Of a stretch of DNA of 64,000 nt, positions 45,610 to 57,093 are shown piece by piece. Origin of the DNA: Epiperipatus broadwayi (lineage: Eukaryota > Onychophora > Udeonychophora > Euonychophora > Peripatidae); the NCBI GenBank assembly GCA_028023455.1, contig JAQFVV010006353.1, positions 1,986,001 to 2,050,000 of the forward strand, written 5' to 3'. The notes under the pieces were generated by a model. The model did no database searches and was not told where the DNA came from. It saw only the letters and a program-made list of their open reading frames with translations. Numbering within the stretch: position 1 is the stretch's first letter; each line of letters starts with the position of its first letter. The position numbers were made by a program, and so were the translations under genes.

Positions 45610-46019
45610 CTCTGTTTTAACAATTGACAAATTGTTATATTATATTTATAGTTATATATTAACAGAAGTATTATTTATTTATTTATTTAAATAAATATAT
45701 CATATAGATATAAATTAAGGAAAGTTTTGTTCAGCGATTCACCTTATTTTTGTTTAATAAACTGAATTCCATTTTGACTAATCATATTTGGCAGAATGTT
45801 TTCAGATGAGGAGAGAGATTTAGTGAAGCTTTGATAAAAAGGTCTGATCAGGGCTACAGTATATGGGTGTGTATGTTGTGCCCTACACAAAGGTTCACAG
45901 TCCCCATGATTGAATATATAAATGAAAATTGTTTAGATTTCTGAATCATTCCATTATTAGAATGCATTCTAGTTGTAATAGATAAAATTAAGTCATGTGC
46001 AATAGATTTAACAGGCTTT

Positions 46020-46345
46020 AACATATGACTTGATTTTATCTATTATTATTTTTTGCTTTTAAGTCTTAAATGATGTTATATTGCTATGTTATATTGCTAA
46101 GGCTATTAATATATGATATGGCTGAAGATTTCTTGACTCCATATAACTATTTAAGATGGATAGCTGGATTTGAACGCAAAGGTGCCTGAAAATTTTATAT
46201 TTTCTACTTAAAAGTTAACTATCAGATAAGTGCTAGCTTTGAGTTGGTATTTTAGATCTAGTGTTTGAAATATCCTAGCACCTCACTGAGGAGAGCCATA
46301 GCTTGAAACCAGTCTGAGGATAGTGATTTTTAAGTGCTTTCTCTT
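46020..46345. mobile_element. Foldback element FB-N, right-half copy
   Basis: Matches the right half of the element at 47705-48500 in order: TATATTGCTAA.GCTATTAAT, ATAACTATTTAAG.T.GATA.CTGGATTTGAA, AGTTAACTAT, TCTAGTGTTTGAA.ATCCTAG. It is related to FB-M in architecture but forms its own subfamily. It contains the best-preserved hammerhead-like motif in the window. Confidence 0.65.
46281..46319 (+). ncRNA. Hammerhead-ribozyme-like motif (FB-N), best preserved
   Basis: Plus strand: CCTCA (stem I, 46281-46285), CTGAGGA (core, 46286-46292), GAGC-CATA-GCTT (stem II, 4 bp with a tetraloop and a G-U closing pair). These are followed by GAAA (46305-46308), CCAGTC (minimal stem III with GTC ending at 46314) and TGAGG (stem I, 46315-46319). 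Stem I is five Watson-Crick pairs. Compared with FB-M the third stem I pair changes from G-U to A-U, preserving pairing. No core base is missing. Expected cleavage is after position 46314. Self-cleavage is untested. Confidence 0.65.
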
Positions 46346-46466
46346 GCAGCATTTATCGTTAAAGCTTGTTAGAGCTATTGCATGGTCTTTATTTAATTTA
46401 CTATAAATTGGTTTCCCCTTTTAAAAAAAAAAATTTATTTAATTTTTTAGAAAAAATATTATAAAT

Positions 46467-46509
46467 GGGAGGGGGGGGAGTTGGAAAAAGGGGGGGGAAA
46501 AGGGGGGGG
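46467..46509 (+). repeat. G-run tract, G-quadruplex candidate
   Basis: Runs of 3, 8, 8 and 8 guanines are separated by A, an 11-nt spacer and AAAA. This is exceptional in such AT-rich DNA. The long spacer exceeds the usual 7-nt loop, but the 8-G runs can supply two tracts each. It may also be assembly- or replication-unstable. Confidence 0.7.
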
Positions 46510-46764
46510 ATTCTAGTTGTGAATATTTTTTACTTAAATGTCAGAGGTTTACTTTTTTACTTAGTTTTGTTATAATTGCTTGAAATATACTATGTATATA
46601 CTCTACCACTACCGTAAATTGAACAAACCAAATAGGTAATTTAGAGTGTATCATTCAGAAGAAATTATACAATTATTATTAAAGCTGTTGTACAAATCAT
46701 TTCCTTTCAATGAAATAATTTTTATTTAAATATCCTAATTTATATAAAAAATGATATCATGATC

Positions 46765-47495
46765 AACGATTATCAGTCCACTGCAGGATGAAGGTCTCTT
46801 CAAGTTCAATCCATCTTTTCCTATCTTTAGCTTCTCTTCTCCACATCACCCCTGCCCACTTTCTTATTTCATCCACCCATCTCACATGTGGTCTCTTTCT
46901 GGGTCTTTTACAATCTTTTGGAATCCAGTTTAAAAATTCAATTGTCCATCTATTATCATCTCTTCTAACAATATGTCCAATCCAACTCCACTTCAGTCTT
47001 TTAACTTTTTCAATGAGGTCAGTAACACCTGTTTGTTCTCTTACTTATACATTGTGTTTTCGATCCCTTCTTGTTACTCCCAACATGTATCTCTCCATAC
47101 TTCTTTGAGTGGTCTAAAGTCTCTGTATTGCTCTTCTATTAAGTGTTCAAGTCTCAGATTCATAAGTAAGAATTGGTAAAACGCATTTATTAAACATCTT
47201 CCTTTTCAAACACATAGGCATATTTCCTTTTAGTACCAAGTTATTTCTACCAAAAGCACTCCAACCAACTTTAATTCTATGATTCATTGCACCCATTATG
47301 TTTCCATCTGTATTAATAATATGACCAAGATATTTGCAACTCTTAACTTCTTCTAACTCATCATAATCAATCTTTATTTTCATATTTTGAGAAAATCCAT
47401 TAAACATTACTTTAGTCTTTTTAACATTTATCTTTAGTCCTACTTTTATCTGATAACTCCTGCAATATTTTCTGCAGCTCTAAATTTGATAATTT
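46765..47495 (-). pseudogene. RTE-type non-LTR retrotransposon, C-terminal reverse transcriptase fragment
   Basis: The minus strand reads, in one frame over most of its length, ELQKILQEL, INVKKTKVMFNGFSQNMKI, EVKSCKYLGHIINTDG, HRIKVGWSAFGRNN, MCLKRKMFNKCVLPILTY, MERYMLGV, WSWIGHIVRRDDNRWT, NWIPKDCKRPRKRPHVRWVD, EIRKWAG, FILQWTDN. This is the classic tail of RTE/BovB-like ORF2: thumb, then the GR[PK]..RW.D segment. Everything upstream of the region following the YADD box is missing (5' truncation). There are a frameshift near 47440 and about three nonsense codons, including one in the ETW motif. It is nonfunctional. Confidence 0.9.
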
Positions 47496-47599
47496 ATTTA
47501 AGAACAAACTCATTTAAAATATACAGAAATTTGGCAGTATGTTAAGCAACAGTTGTATAGTAAATAATTACATTTATCAATTATATTTTATAAATACCA

Positions 47600-47690
47600 A
47601 ATAGCCTGTTCAGTGTAATGCAGTAGTAGAGACCAGACTCTAGAATGCGAATCCTAGAATTGATCCTGGTGCTACCTAATACAATATATA
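47600..47690 (+). repeat. tRNA-like SINE fragment
   Basis: GTGTAATGCAGTAGTAGAGACCAGACTCTAGAATGCGAATCCTAGAATTGATCC resembles the glutamine-like tRNA head seen near 31.8-32.0 kb, with box A GCAGTAGTAGAG and a weak box B. An (AT)n run follows. Confidence 0.5.
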
Positions 47691-47704
47691 TATATTAAGA
47701 AAAA

Positions 47705-48500
47705 AAATCAAGTCATGTATCACATGACTTAATTTAAAAAGCTTGCACTACAAATGTAGTATAACGGGTATGCTAATAACTCTTAGCAAGCTTTCTGAAT
47801 ATCCCTATCCCCAAACCATTTTCAAGCTTCTGGCTATTATCAGTGAGATGTCAGGATATTCAAACATTAAATCTAAAAATACCAGCTCAAGCCCAGCATT
47901 TATCTAATAGTTAACTATTAAGTAAAAAAATCTGAAATTTTCAGACATCTATATGTCTTCAAATCCAGCTATCTAACTTAAATAGCCATATGGGATTGAA
48001 CTAAGTTTAGATACACCATATATTAATAGCTTTAGCAATATAACATTGTCAAAACCTCAAGAGCAAGACTATAACAGTAATAAGTTATATATTACATGAC
48101 TTAATTTAATAAGCTTATATGGAAAAATTTGTTAAGAGCTATTGGTACAAGCTTATTAAATTAAGCCACATGATGTATGCCTTAATTTTTTCTTACTATT
48201 ATAGTTTTGTTCTTGAGCCTTTGGCAATATTATATTGCTAAAGCTATTAATTTATGGTATATCTGAACATAGTTCAAACCCATATAGCTATTTAAGTTAG
48301 ATAACTGGATTTGAAGGCATAGATGTCTGAAAATTTCAGATTTTCTACTCAATAGTTAACTATTAGATAAATGCTAGACTTGGACTAGTATTTTTAGATC
48401 TAATGTCTGAATATCCTAGTGCCTCACTGATGATAGACAGCAGCTTGAAACCAGGTTGGGGATCAGGATATTTGGAAAAGCTTGTAGAATTTGTGATCAA
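47705..48500. mobile_element. Foldback element FB-N, full-length copy
   Basis: The long arms (47705-48080 and 48130-48500) are complementary over TCAGTGAG, TCTAATAGTTAACTATTA, TGAAATTTTCAGACATCTATG, GATTTGAAGGCAT, and TTTAAGTTAGATA-type blocks. A second smaller palindrome lies at the centre (AATTTAATAAGCTTA.. / ..AAGCTTATTAAATTAAG). Possible flanking repeat: ATCAAGTCATGT and ATCAAATCTCATGT. The hammerhead-like motif is degraded in the left arm (CTGATAA). In the right arm the boxes CTGATGA and GAAACC are kept, but stem II is imperfect. Confidence 0.72.
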
Positions 48501-49079
48501 ATCTCATGTTTTTTTATTTAATATTGATCATGTTGTCATAGTAAAGATGTAACAAAAGAGATAACATTATACATACAAATATAAAATATGAATATTCTAC
48601 ATTTTAATTACTATAATCAATTATGTGATCAATCTTTAAACATAAACCAATAGAGGATTAAGTGATTGTGAAGTGAAATTATATAGTGGAATAATTGAAT
48701 GATATTGAATATAAAAAATATTCAGATTAAAATATTTAATCTGCTTAAAATGATATTTAAAATATTAGTTATTTTCTATAAAATAAATGAGTAAGAATGA
48801 AAGCCAATTTTTTTATGCAATTTGGATATACATTTTTGTATTTCAACTTACAAAATTATATAAATTTTGTAAAACCATTTTAATAATAGGAAATGTTGAT
48901 TTATTGGAAAGGAAATTAAATGAATGAGTGAGCAAATGACCTGATCCAAATAAGGTTAAATACTATGATAATGTATCAAGAAAATGAGGTGTTACAGAAC
49001 ATCTCTTTTTAAAAAGAAAGAAAAAGACCAAGAACTCCAAATTTTATTTAATACATATTAACAACTGAGGCTTGAGTCC
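48501..49079. other. AT-rich spacer, no gene seen
   Basis: No feature recognised. Confidence 0.5.
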
Positions 49080-49860
49080 TAATGAAGATTAAATCCTTTC
49101 CCAATGGGACTCAGCCTGGCTTTCACAGAATTCCTAAATTCATACTGCTTCACCTGAGTGCCTTTGCGATTCTGACTATCATGAAAATGGTAGATTTTTT
49201 GGCTGATGGCAGTCAAATGGTGGCCAGAATCTGCTTGATCACAATGGTTCCTCTTATCAAAAGACCTGAGAGCCCTTGTGACCTAGAAAACTTTCATCAA
49301 TAGCTATCCCTTATCAGTTCACTAAAAAGGGGAACTCGACCACTGACACCATCAGCCGGTTTTGCCTCCTGGTGGATCATGTGCACAGGAAAAGGATGTC
49401 TTGGACAGTCACAATCCAACTTGACTGCTGGTGGATTTGACTGCATCTGGGTCAATGTGCTCATTAGTGTTCTGGAGGGGCTCCAAGTGCCATTGCATAC
49501 CTCCAGATGATCAAGAACCATTTACAAAATCATGAAAATGTTTCTCTCACTGGATGGAAGAGTATCTCCAGGGTTTCAGCTCTGTGTTTCAATCCCACAG
49601 GGCTCACCACTAAGGGCACTCATCTTCATGGCCTATATAAACCCATTGCTGCTATGCATCAAGGCTGTTCTTTTAGGAATTGCCATCCCTTTTCTGGGAG
49701 AGAGCATGCACCACATCTCCTATATGGAGATGTTTCTTTTGTCTCAGGATGAGTTTACTAGGCTCGAAGAACTCTTGGACCAGTTCACTTGTGAATTCAG
49801 TCAATTAATTAACTTTTGTTTATACTATCTATTTTTATATATTTATACATATGAGTGAAT
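49080..49860 (+). pseudogene. Decayed non-LTR retrotransposon reverse transcriptase
   Basis: Coding remnants in order: LITMVPLIKRPESPCDLENF (fingers region, like the LI.K....P...NYRP motif) and, in a shifted frame, HVHRKRMSWTVTIQLD. These are followed by FDCIWVNVLISVLEGLQVPL (motif A region, FD.[IV]W), SLDGRVSPGF, IPQGSPLRALIFMAYINPLL (motif B, PQGSPL..LIF..YIN.LL), HHISY... (motif C), then DEFTRLEELLDQFTCEFSQL. The catalytic YADD box is destroyed: the main frame reads SYMEM, and an adjacent frame reads YGDVSFVS, pointing to an indel inside the motif. At least one stop (near 49510) and one more frameshift are present. The bases are less AT-rich than the surroundings. Clade not assigned; the YIN.LL wording suits Jockey/CR1-like groups rather than RTE. 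Confidence 0.8.
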
Positions 49861-51757
49861 TTTATATATATTTTCAATGAGTTAATTGTGTATTGAGAAA
49901 ATATAATATGGTTTATTAGGTTTATTTTTTATAAACACCAGTGTGTGCACATGTTTCAGTCATTAATTATGTATTATAAAAATGAATTTCATTTATAGGT
50001 TTATGACAATTCAAATATGTTCATAAATTATTATATTGCAAATCTGTGTGCGTATATTTATGGGTGTTTTATATAAATCTATTATGAGGTATTTGCAAAT
50101 CACAATGTGTTAGTGTATCGTGTTAATCAAAATCAGAATGCTGATTTTATACTTATGCATACTCAGCAGTCCTTAATTTCATTTTATTGTTTCTAATTAA
50201 TAAATTTATATTTCATTGTTAAAATTATTCCAATAGTGAATTTATTCAATCTTAAAAGTTTTAGAATATTATGTTTGTATTATATCTCTTGCTCACAGTA
50301 ACAGTTATAGAGCTTTTCATTAATCTGAATTCTTGCATAATGGACTATTATATAAAAGTGGATTATGTTTAGTGTTATGAATATCCAGATGATGATGCTG
50401 GATAATGCAAAGGGGATATCCTTTAAATCCAGGTACTACATTTCATTTTAATGATTTATTTAGAAATTAAGTATACTTGGCCAGTACATTAATGGTACTA
50501 AGTGGTCATGGCATTGATGATGATCATCATGTTTTCATATACCAGCATTATGTTTTTAGCTATATTTTTATGGATTAGCATCTGCATTTGTGCATCCAAA
50601 TTATTATATTGTATTGCTGCCCTTACTTTGGCATGATCTAAATAATTAGCCTTGTCTATAATAGATCCATTTCAAATTCAGTCATAAGATTGACTGTTAT
50701 TTTTTTGATAATTTATGATAATGAATGATTATTGCTTTTGGGCAATGCTGGTAAAACTTACGATGCTTGTTATTTATAGTTAGTTCTGTGTTGATCTTTC
50801 CAGTTCATTATATTATTTGTATATTTAATTTAGATTAGTTCATTAACTAGGGTTGAAGATGAGTGCCATCACCCCAGGCACACCCCTGTTTTACTGTACT
50901 ATTACAATATATATATATATATACTGAAATGGCTATTTTTGCAGATATACAATGTTTTATAAGGCATGCTTTGAAAGCTACTGAATTGAATAAAATACAA
51001 TACTTCGTCAAGATAGCACTTACTCTCAAATGGATGGAAAAGTTGATAAGTGGCTGTTTAATAAACTGACTTATATATATATATTCACAAATGCAGCATT
51101 AATTTTTTTTTTTACTAAAATAATAATAATTGTAAAAAACATTATTTCAAAACTAATCTAACTTGAAAATATTCTCTATTTCTCATATGAAGACCCCACA
51201 CTTTTATTTTTGATTCTTTAATATTAAGAATAAAGTTAAGGCTAGAAACAATTTTTTAATACTTTTTAGAGCATTTATGTGAGAAAAAGTATTTTTTTTA
51301 ATTTTTTAAAATATTTTTTTTATTTTCTATATTTGATTTTTATATATCGTTGTAAGGATAGCTTACAATCCTACCAAACCAGCCTATCTTAATCCATATC
51401 ACCAAATCAAGTCCATTCAAAACTTATGCTTAACCAATAAGTTATTGAATACATGCTATTTTTTAACCTAGCTATATATATGATAAATATTTATATTAAT
51501 AAATGTCGCAATAAACTAATTTTTCTTTATATAAAAAAAATTAAAAAATTCTCATGAGGAAAAACAGGTTTAAACATTTTAGTAAAAAAAAGAAAATCAT
51601 CTAAATATATATGTATACTAATAATAAACTAATAGTCATTGTATTGTGCATCATAAATTAAATAGTATGATGGTCCGGAGAGACTAAGTAAGCTAGATGA
51701 TGACCCAATGTCAAGCTAATCACTAGGCAACTAAATGTGGAAATTGAAATTAGAATT
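49861..51757. other. AT-rich spacer, no gene seen
   Basis: Holds (AT)n runs near 50909 and 51075. A GATGATGATCATCATG palindrome lies near 50515-50530. No gene or repeat family was recognised. Confidence 0.5.
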
Positions 51758-51880
51758 CCATTATGTAATTCTTTAAATTAATTATTACTGGGTAAAATAC
51801 GCAACAATAGGTAACTTTCCATTACGTAATTCTTTAAATTAATTATTACTGGGGTAAAATACACAACAATAGGTAACTGC
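51758..51880 (+). repeat. 61-bp tandem duplication
   Basis: The unit beginning CCATTATGTAATTCTTTAAA occurs at 51758-51818 and again at 51819-51880. There are only a few differences (ATG/ACG, an extra G, CGC/CAC), so the duplication is fairly recent. Confidence 0.9.
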
Positions 51881-54708
51881 AGCAGTATAGAAGGAAATGA
51901 AAAATTTAGTGTACCAAGTACCAGAAACTATACTCAGTATAAAAGCAAATTCAGTTTATATCTGGGGTCTTTTAAAAAGAAAAAATTCTTTTAATATACC
52001 CACAACAGAAAGTCAACATCGGGAGAGCGAATTTTTGAATGCTAAAGAAAATGGATGACACGTTTAAAAAATATTGTTTTTTTTTCATATAAATTCGTTA
52101 GCAGAAGACTATAAGAAATTAAAATTTATAGTTGAAGTAAGAGAGAACAAAGATTCATACAGCTTAACAAAATAAGGAAATTGTTTTTGAACTGATATTG
52201 GGAAAAAAAGAACAATACTATTCGAGCACAAACAGAAAGGGTCAAAACCACTAGTAGCTAAACAGAATAATGAAATAATTTCTTTTTGAATATAAAAACC
52301 ATTAAATGCCAAACCACAATTAGATAAAATGTCATTATATTGTAAATTACTGTGCAATGTATGCAAGCTAAGATACTAGTGCAATAAGACTGTCCACTAT
52401 TATTCTGACCATAAGAGCATGAGGACTTCATTTGTCTGTACTTATAATGTCTGAAAGAAATCCCATTGTCCAACATGAGATACTTACATATAGATCAAGA
52501 AAGAGACCAATGTAGGGGATCAACACAATATTATTTCAAGCGCATTCCATAGAGAGGTCAACGAATGATCAATATTTTACCTGAGAATGATCCAGGAAGA
52601 ATAGACTGTACATATGAAGGACCTTGTTGCCAAACTCAAGATGATTTAATGAAGTTTTGATCTTGTTATGCATTCTTATTGTATATATACATATGTTTGT
52701 TTATTGTCATTTTTTATTTCCATACTTGGGAGAATGAATATTTGTAATTTATATTTTGGAAGAGTCTATTATAAGCAAAAGTAGAAAAGAAGGGGGGATG
52801 ATTAAGTTTAGTTAATTTTTTTTTAATAAAGTTTAGATCAACTTTCTCTCTGTAGCGACTTGACATTGATCATCATAATATGGAGTAAAGGTAAGATCTT
52901 TAACATTACTCCATATTAAATGCATGCACTTATTACAGGACAAAGTTTACATTATTCGTTTGATGTTAATTAATAACTTTCAGTGTGAATAACTAATCTT
53001 CCTGCATACATGCTCTTTTCTATCAACAGTAGGGATTTATACACAGATAAAGGAGGAGTTTCAAGAAGATCAAACACTGTTAATCTGAACTGAACGATGA
53101 TGCAATTGCAAATGTAATAGTGGAAGACTTAATTTAGCTAATTCATTTTGAGGTCATTTTAAATTAATTTTTTAATTTTTTTTTATGCTTTGTAAATAAT
53201 TAGTGTCATGTCATGAATTTCTATCATTGGGTCAGAGTTTGGAATCGTAAATATATTCAATTATTAATATGGTAAAGATCCATTCTTGGCACAGATGATT
53301 ATACCATTTCTCATTGTTAAAGCATTTTAATTTTTACTTTGTTTTGTTATTCAATAAATGTTATAGAATACATTCTTATCAAATTGGTCTCTAGTTTATT
53401 AAAGCCATCTCACATTCACCAATCAACTTATAACCTGGTGTGTACATACACACACCACACTCTTATATAATAGTAATGAAAGATGCTTGTGCAAATATTT
53501 AAGCCAATTGTAACCTATATAGAAGTGCAACAGTTGTTAACTTGTATAGGTTCATCATTGAAGAGAGTTGAAGGAAAATTCTTCCTGAGTTTGAATACCA
53601 AGGCATAATGGAGCCAAAAAGAGGGTGAGACATGATGAACTAGCCCAAATTGTATCTAGATTTAATGAGTAAATGTAGAGCTAGCCCTTTGGAGGTGGAT
53701 ACAATCATGGATTAGATATTTCATCACATCACTGACATCATCCTACTAGAAGACCCTAGGTCCAACCATAGTAAGATGAGTTCCCCCTCTCTTGTGGTAT
53801 TGTCTGGCCCATTACATGGTTGTTGCCATAGTTCCAGTTTGTAAATTTTTGTTTGTTTTTATTTTTGTTACCACAAGTATAGTAGTCTTGCTGGGAAAAT
53901 TAGATTCATATTTTTTTAGTCAAGATGCACAAAATCAAATATAATGATGAAATAAATTTATTTAAATTACATCTTGAAAATATTGAAATTTGAAAATGTT
54001 GAATGAAACTTCATGTTTTCAATGAATCATTCCATTTTAAATTACCAGAAATGCTACTAGAGACTGCTAGCATCAATGTGGCATATAATATTTTCACTAT
54101 TTTGTTGCTAAAATTGTTTGCAAACTCTAAAAAAAGAGTACTATGATTGGGAAGATGTTTACATTTCATTTAGATCAGAAATGGAGAAGTGGGTGAAAAT
54201 TGAGTCACATGATTATATCTAGGCAGTCTGATAAATAAAAGATGTTAAATAAAAGCTTACATAAAAGAAAAAAATGATGCAAATGAAACAGATGTAGTTT
54301 TAAAATAATTTTTGAAAGATGAGCTCAAATATGATGCTATGTAAAGGAAAAAGCAGTCAACTACTTTGATTAATTTAACATAATGTGAACGTAATTAATA
54401 AAAGTCTTAAACCTTTTTTATTTATATACTTTTCAATTATATTTAGTATTTGCTTGAAATAAAATATCTGAGTGGAGCGGAACAGAATGCATCTCAGTAA
54501 AACTTATTGAATTACTGCTTTACATAGCAGTTGAATTAGTATGAGATATTTCCAGCATGCATTTTTGATTTATTCTGTCTTTCAAATACATAAATAGCAT
54601 ATATAGATATACATGAGAATAGAGCAGATCATTAGATAAAATAACCACCTCGAGGCATGGCATTAATTTTAATATGAATTGTTTCTTAATATATACCTGA
54701 CACAGTAT
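51881..54708. other. AT-rich spacer, no gene seen
   Basis: A small inverted repeat lies at 52879-52915 (ATATGGAGTAAAGGTAAGATC / TTACTCCATATTAAATG). The open frames near 52109-52476 overlap on the minus strand and have no recognisable domain. No gene was found. Confidence 0.5.
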
Positions 54709-54713
54709 ATATA

Positions 54714-55560
54714 TATATAATATTTAATTACATGTATGTATATTGTCTATACTAAATTTACTGTAATTAGACAGGACTTGAACTGAGATTTCCAAAATCC
54801 ACTCTATCTTATACAACTGATACATATGAACATGATAAATGATCTCATATATATATATATATATATTGAACCAGCACTCATCAGTTGGGCCACATCACCA
54901 CTTCCCACACATATGTACAATCAGTACTCAGTTTATATTAAGATAGCAAATCATCAAACTTTAGTGAACAAGCTTTAATCTTCTCCACCCTTTAACTTTT
55001 AAGCCATCCATTTATTGAAAGCATGAGAATAAAATGTCCAAAGCCCTTGTTAATGCCAATTCTATTGTCATACCCATGTTGACTTTAAGTCACTTTGACC
55101 CTTCACATATAGAACCTTAATATGTCCATTTAAATACACGAAAGAGGGATGGACAGAATACAGACTGAATATATAATATTTAATTACATATATATTGTCT
55201 ATACTAAATTTAACATAATTAAACAGGACTTGAATTCACACTTTCAAGCTCCCTACAACTATCCACTCCATCTTATACTACTGATACACATTACCACATA
55301 TATATGAAAAAGATAATCTCCCATATACGCATTTCATGCTGAATCAGAACTCATGAGTTAGTCCAGATCACCATCTCCCACACACATATACAATCAGTAC
55401 TCAATTTATATTAAGATAGCAAATCTTCAAACTTTAATGGTCAAGCTTCAATATTTTCTATTCTTCAACTCTCCAGTCTTCCATTTCATTGAAAATCAGA
55501 ATAAAATGTTCAAAGCCCTTGTTAATGCCAATATTATTGTCATAACCAACGGATGAGGCT
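54714..55560 (-). repeat. Direct duplication of a tRNA-SINE-bearing unit, 456-bp period
   Basis: ATATAATATTTAATTACAT recurs at 54714 and 55170. The copies stay alignable through TATTGTCTATACTAAATTTA, a CAATCAGTACTCA.TTTATATTAAGATAGCAAATC block, and AAAGCCCTTGTTAATGCCAAT. On the minus strand each unit has a tRNA-like segment: GTATCAGT.GTATAAGAT.GAGTGGAT (box A side) and CAGTTCAAGTCCTGT or AATTCAAGTCCTGT (box B). Confidence 0.75.
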
Positions 55561-55599
55561 AACTGAAGAGTTGAAGGGTGGAGAAGATTATACTCTTTT

Positions 55600-55775
55600 A
55601 GTGAATTACAAAGCTATGAGTCCAAGGTCATTTGCTTGTATAGTCACACAGATCTGAACCCAGATCAGTATCTCTGCATTTTGCTGTTTTTAATAACCAT
55701 AATTATCATAATCCCATGGGCAGGATTGGCATTATGAAAGCATAGAAAATGGTAATTATGTCATGTTTAGTTTGA
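55600..55775. mobile_element. Foldback element FB-M, fragment
   Basis: Keeps the middle and long-end modules in order: TCATTTGCTTGTATAGTCACA, AGATCTGAACCCAGATCAGTATC, TTTAATAACCATAATTATCATAATCCCATGGGCAGGATTGGCATTA, then AAGCATAGAAAATGGTAATTATGTCATG. Both arms with the hammerhead block are missing. Confidence 0.55.
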
Positions 55776-57081
55776 GGGAATAAAAAATTATTATTATTAT
55801 TTTTTTTGCTGGTAAAATTGATGTTGAAGATATTTGGATTGGACCATTAGTCTTTTATGCAAACATCTTTTCAATAAATTAAGATAACTCAGACTCAAAT
55901 TAGCAAAGTCATAAAAAGTATATACTGTAAATTTTTTTGTAAGTTTTAATATTTTATTACTGATTGGGGGAATTCGTTCAAATGTATTTAATTTTCAATG
56001 AGTCAGCAATATGAGATGGCATGGAGAGTTGGGGATCGTGTGAAAGTCTGAGTTCGAATCCCTTATATATTACATAAATAAATCATTGCATGGAAATGAA
56101 GAATACATCCCAATATTGTCAAAGTTATTTTTCACTATTTTTTCATCTAGTTGACTTTTTAAATAATACATTTTGTGTGTTTGTACGTGTGTGATGATTT
56201 TTTTTTTTTCGCATGTAAATATCATTTACATCAGCATTTCAACTGTAGTTAAATGATTAAAAATAGTTAAAGTTGATTATGATTTTTCAAACTTTGATTA
56301 AACCTTAACTCCAATTGCCAAAAGCCATTACGAGAAAACATAGTTAAACTTTAGATGTAGTCAATAGAACACATAGCAAACTATACCAGAATAAACTAAT
56401 AGATAAGTTTTTTTTTCCATTTAAAGTGGGAATAAAAGAGAATTAAGTGTAATATGCTTAAAAACATAAAAATATTATTTATTTAGAAAACACTTTTACT
56501 CCATATCAAACGAATTCTAAGTTTATTTAGAAAACAAATATAAAATTAATATATTTTTGCAAACAGAAAATGCTTGTAAAACAAATTAATATAGCTGTCA
56601 CTTTAAATTAGAGAAAGAAATTTATTTTAAAAATAAACGAATTCGAAGATCTATGACTTAAAATTTAAATGTAAATAATTGTAAATAAATATTTTTTTAT
56701 CTTTTTAATAAAAAATTACTTATAATAACAATAATAATGGTTATAAAGCAAATAATATGTTTGAAAACATTAAAGTAATATAATTTATTGAGAAACTAAT
56801 CTTTTGGAAGAAATTAAATTACTCATGATGCAAAAACTTTCACTTAAAAATAATGTAGGTAAACAGTCTTTGACTTTTGCTATTTGAAGAGAATAAACAC
56901 ATTTTCAGTAATAAACTGAATTTAAAAAAAAAAAAATCTTTATAAAAAAAATGTAAATTCATAAAGCAAAGAAAATCAGTTAAGTTTGGGGCAGAAGGAG
57001 GGGGTGTAAAATGTTATTTTAAAGAAATTATGGGAAGCCTATGATTATCATTATTTTTACTCAACTCCATTAGGTGGCATT
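55776..57081. other. AT-rich spacer, possible tRNA-like fragment
   Basis: Near 55995-56065, AGTCAGCAATATGAGATGGCATGG is followed by CTGAGTTCGAATCCC, a good box B. The spacing and box A are weak, so a SINE fragment is possible. Otherwise no gene was found. Confidence 0.45.
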
Positions 57082-57093
57082 ATAACTTTAGAA

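Noticed and set aside
46788-47108. 106-codon + strand open frame rich in Ser/Leu
   Set aside because: It is the antisense of the RTE reverse transcriptase tail, whose minus-strand translation has clear family motifs.
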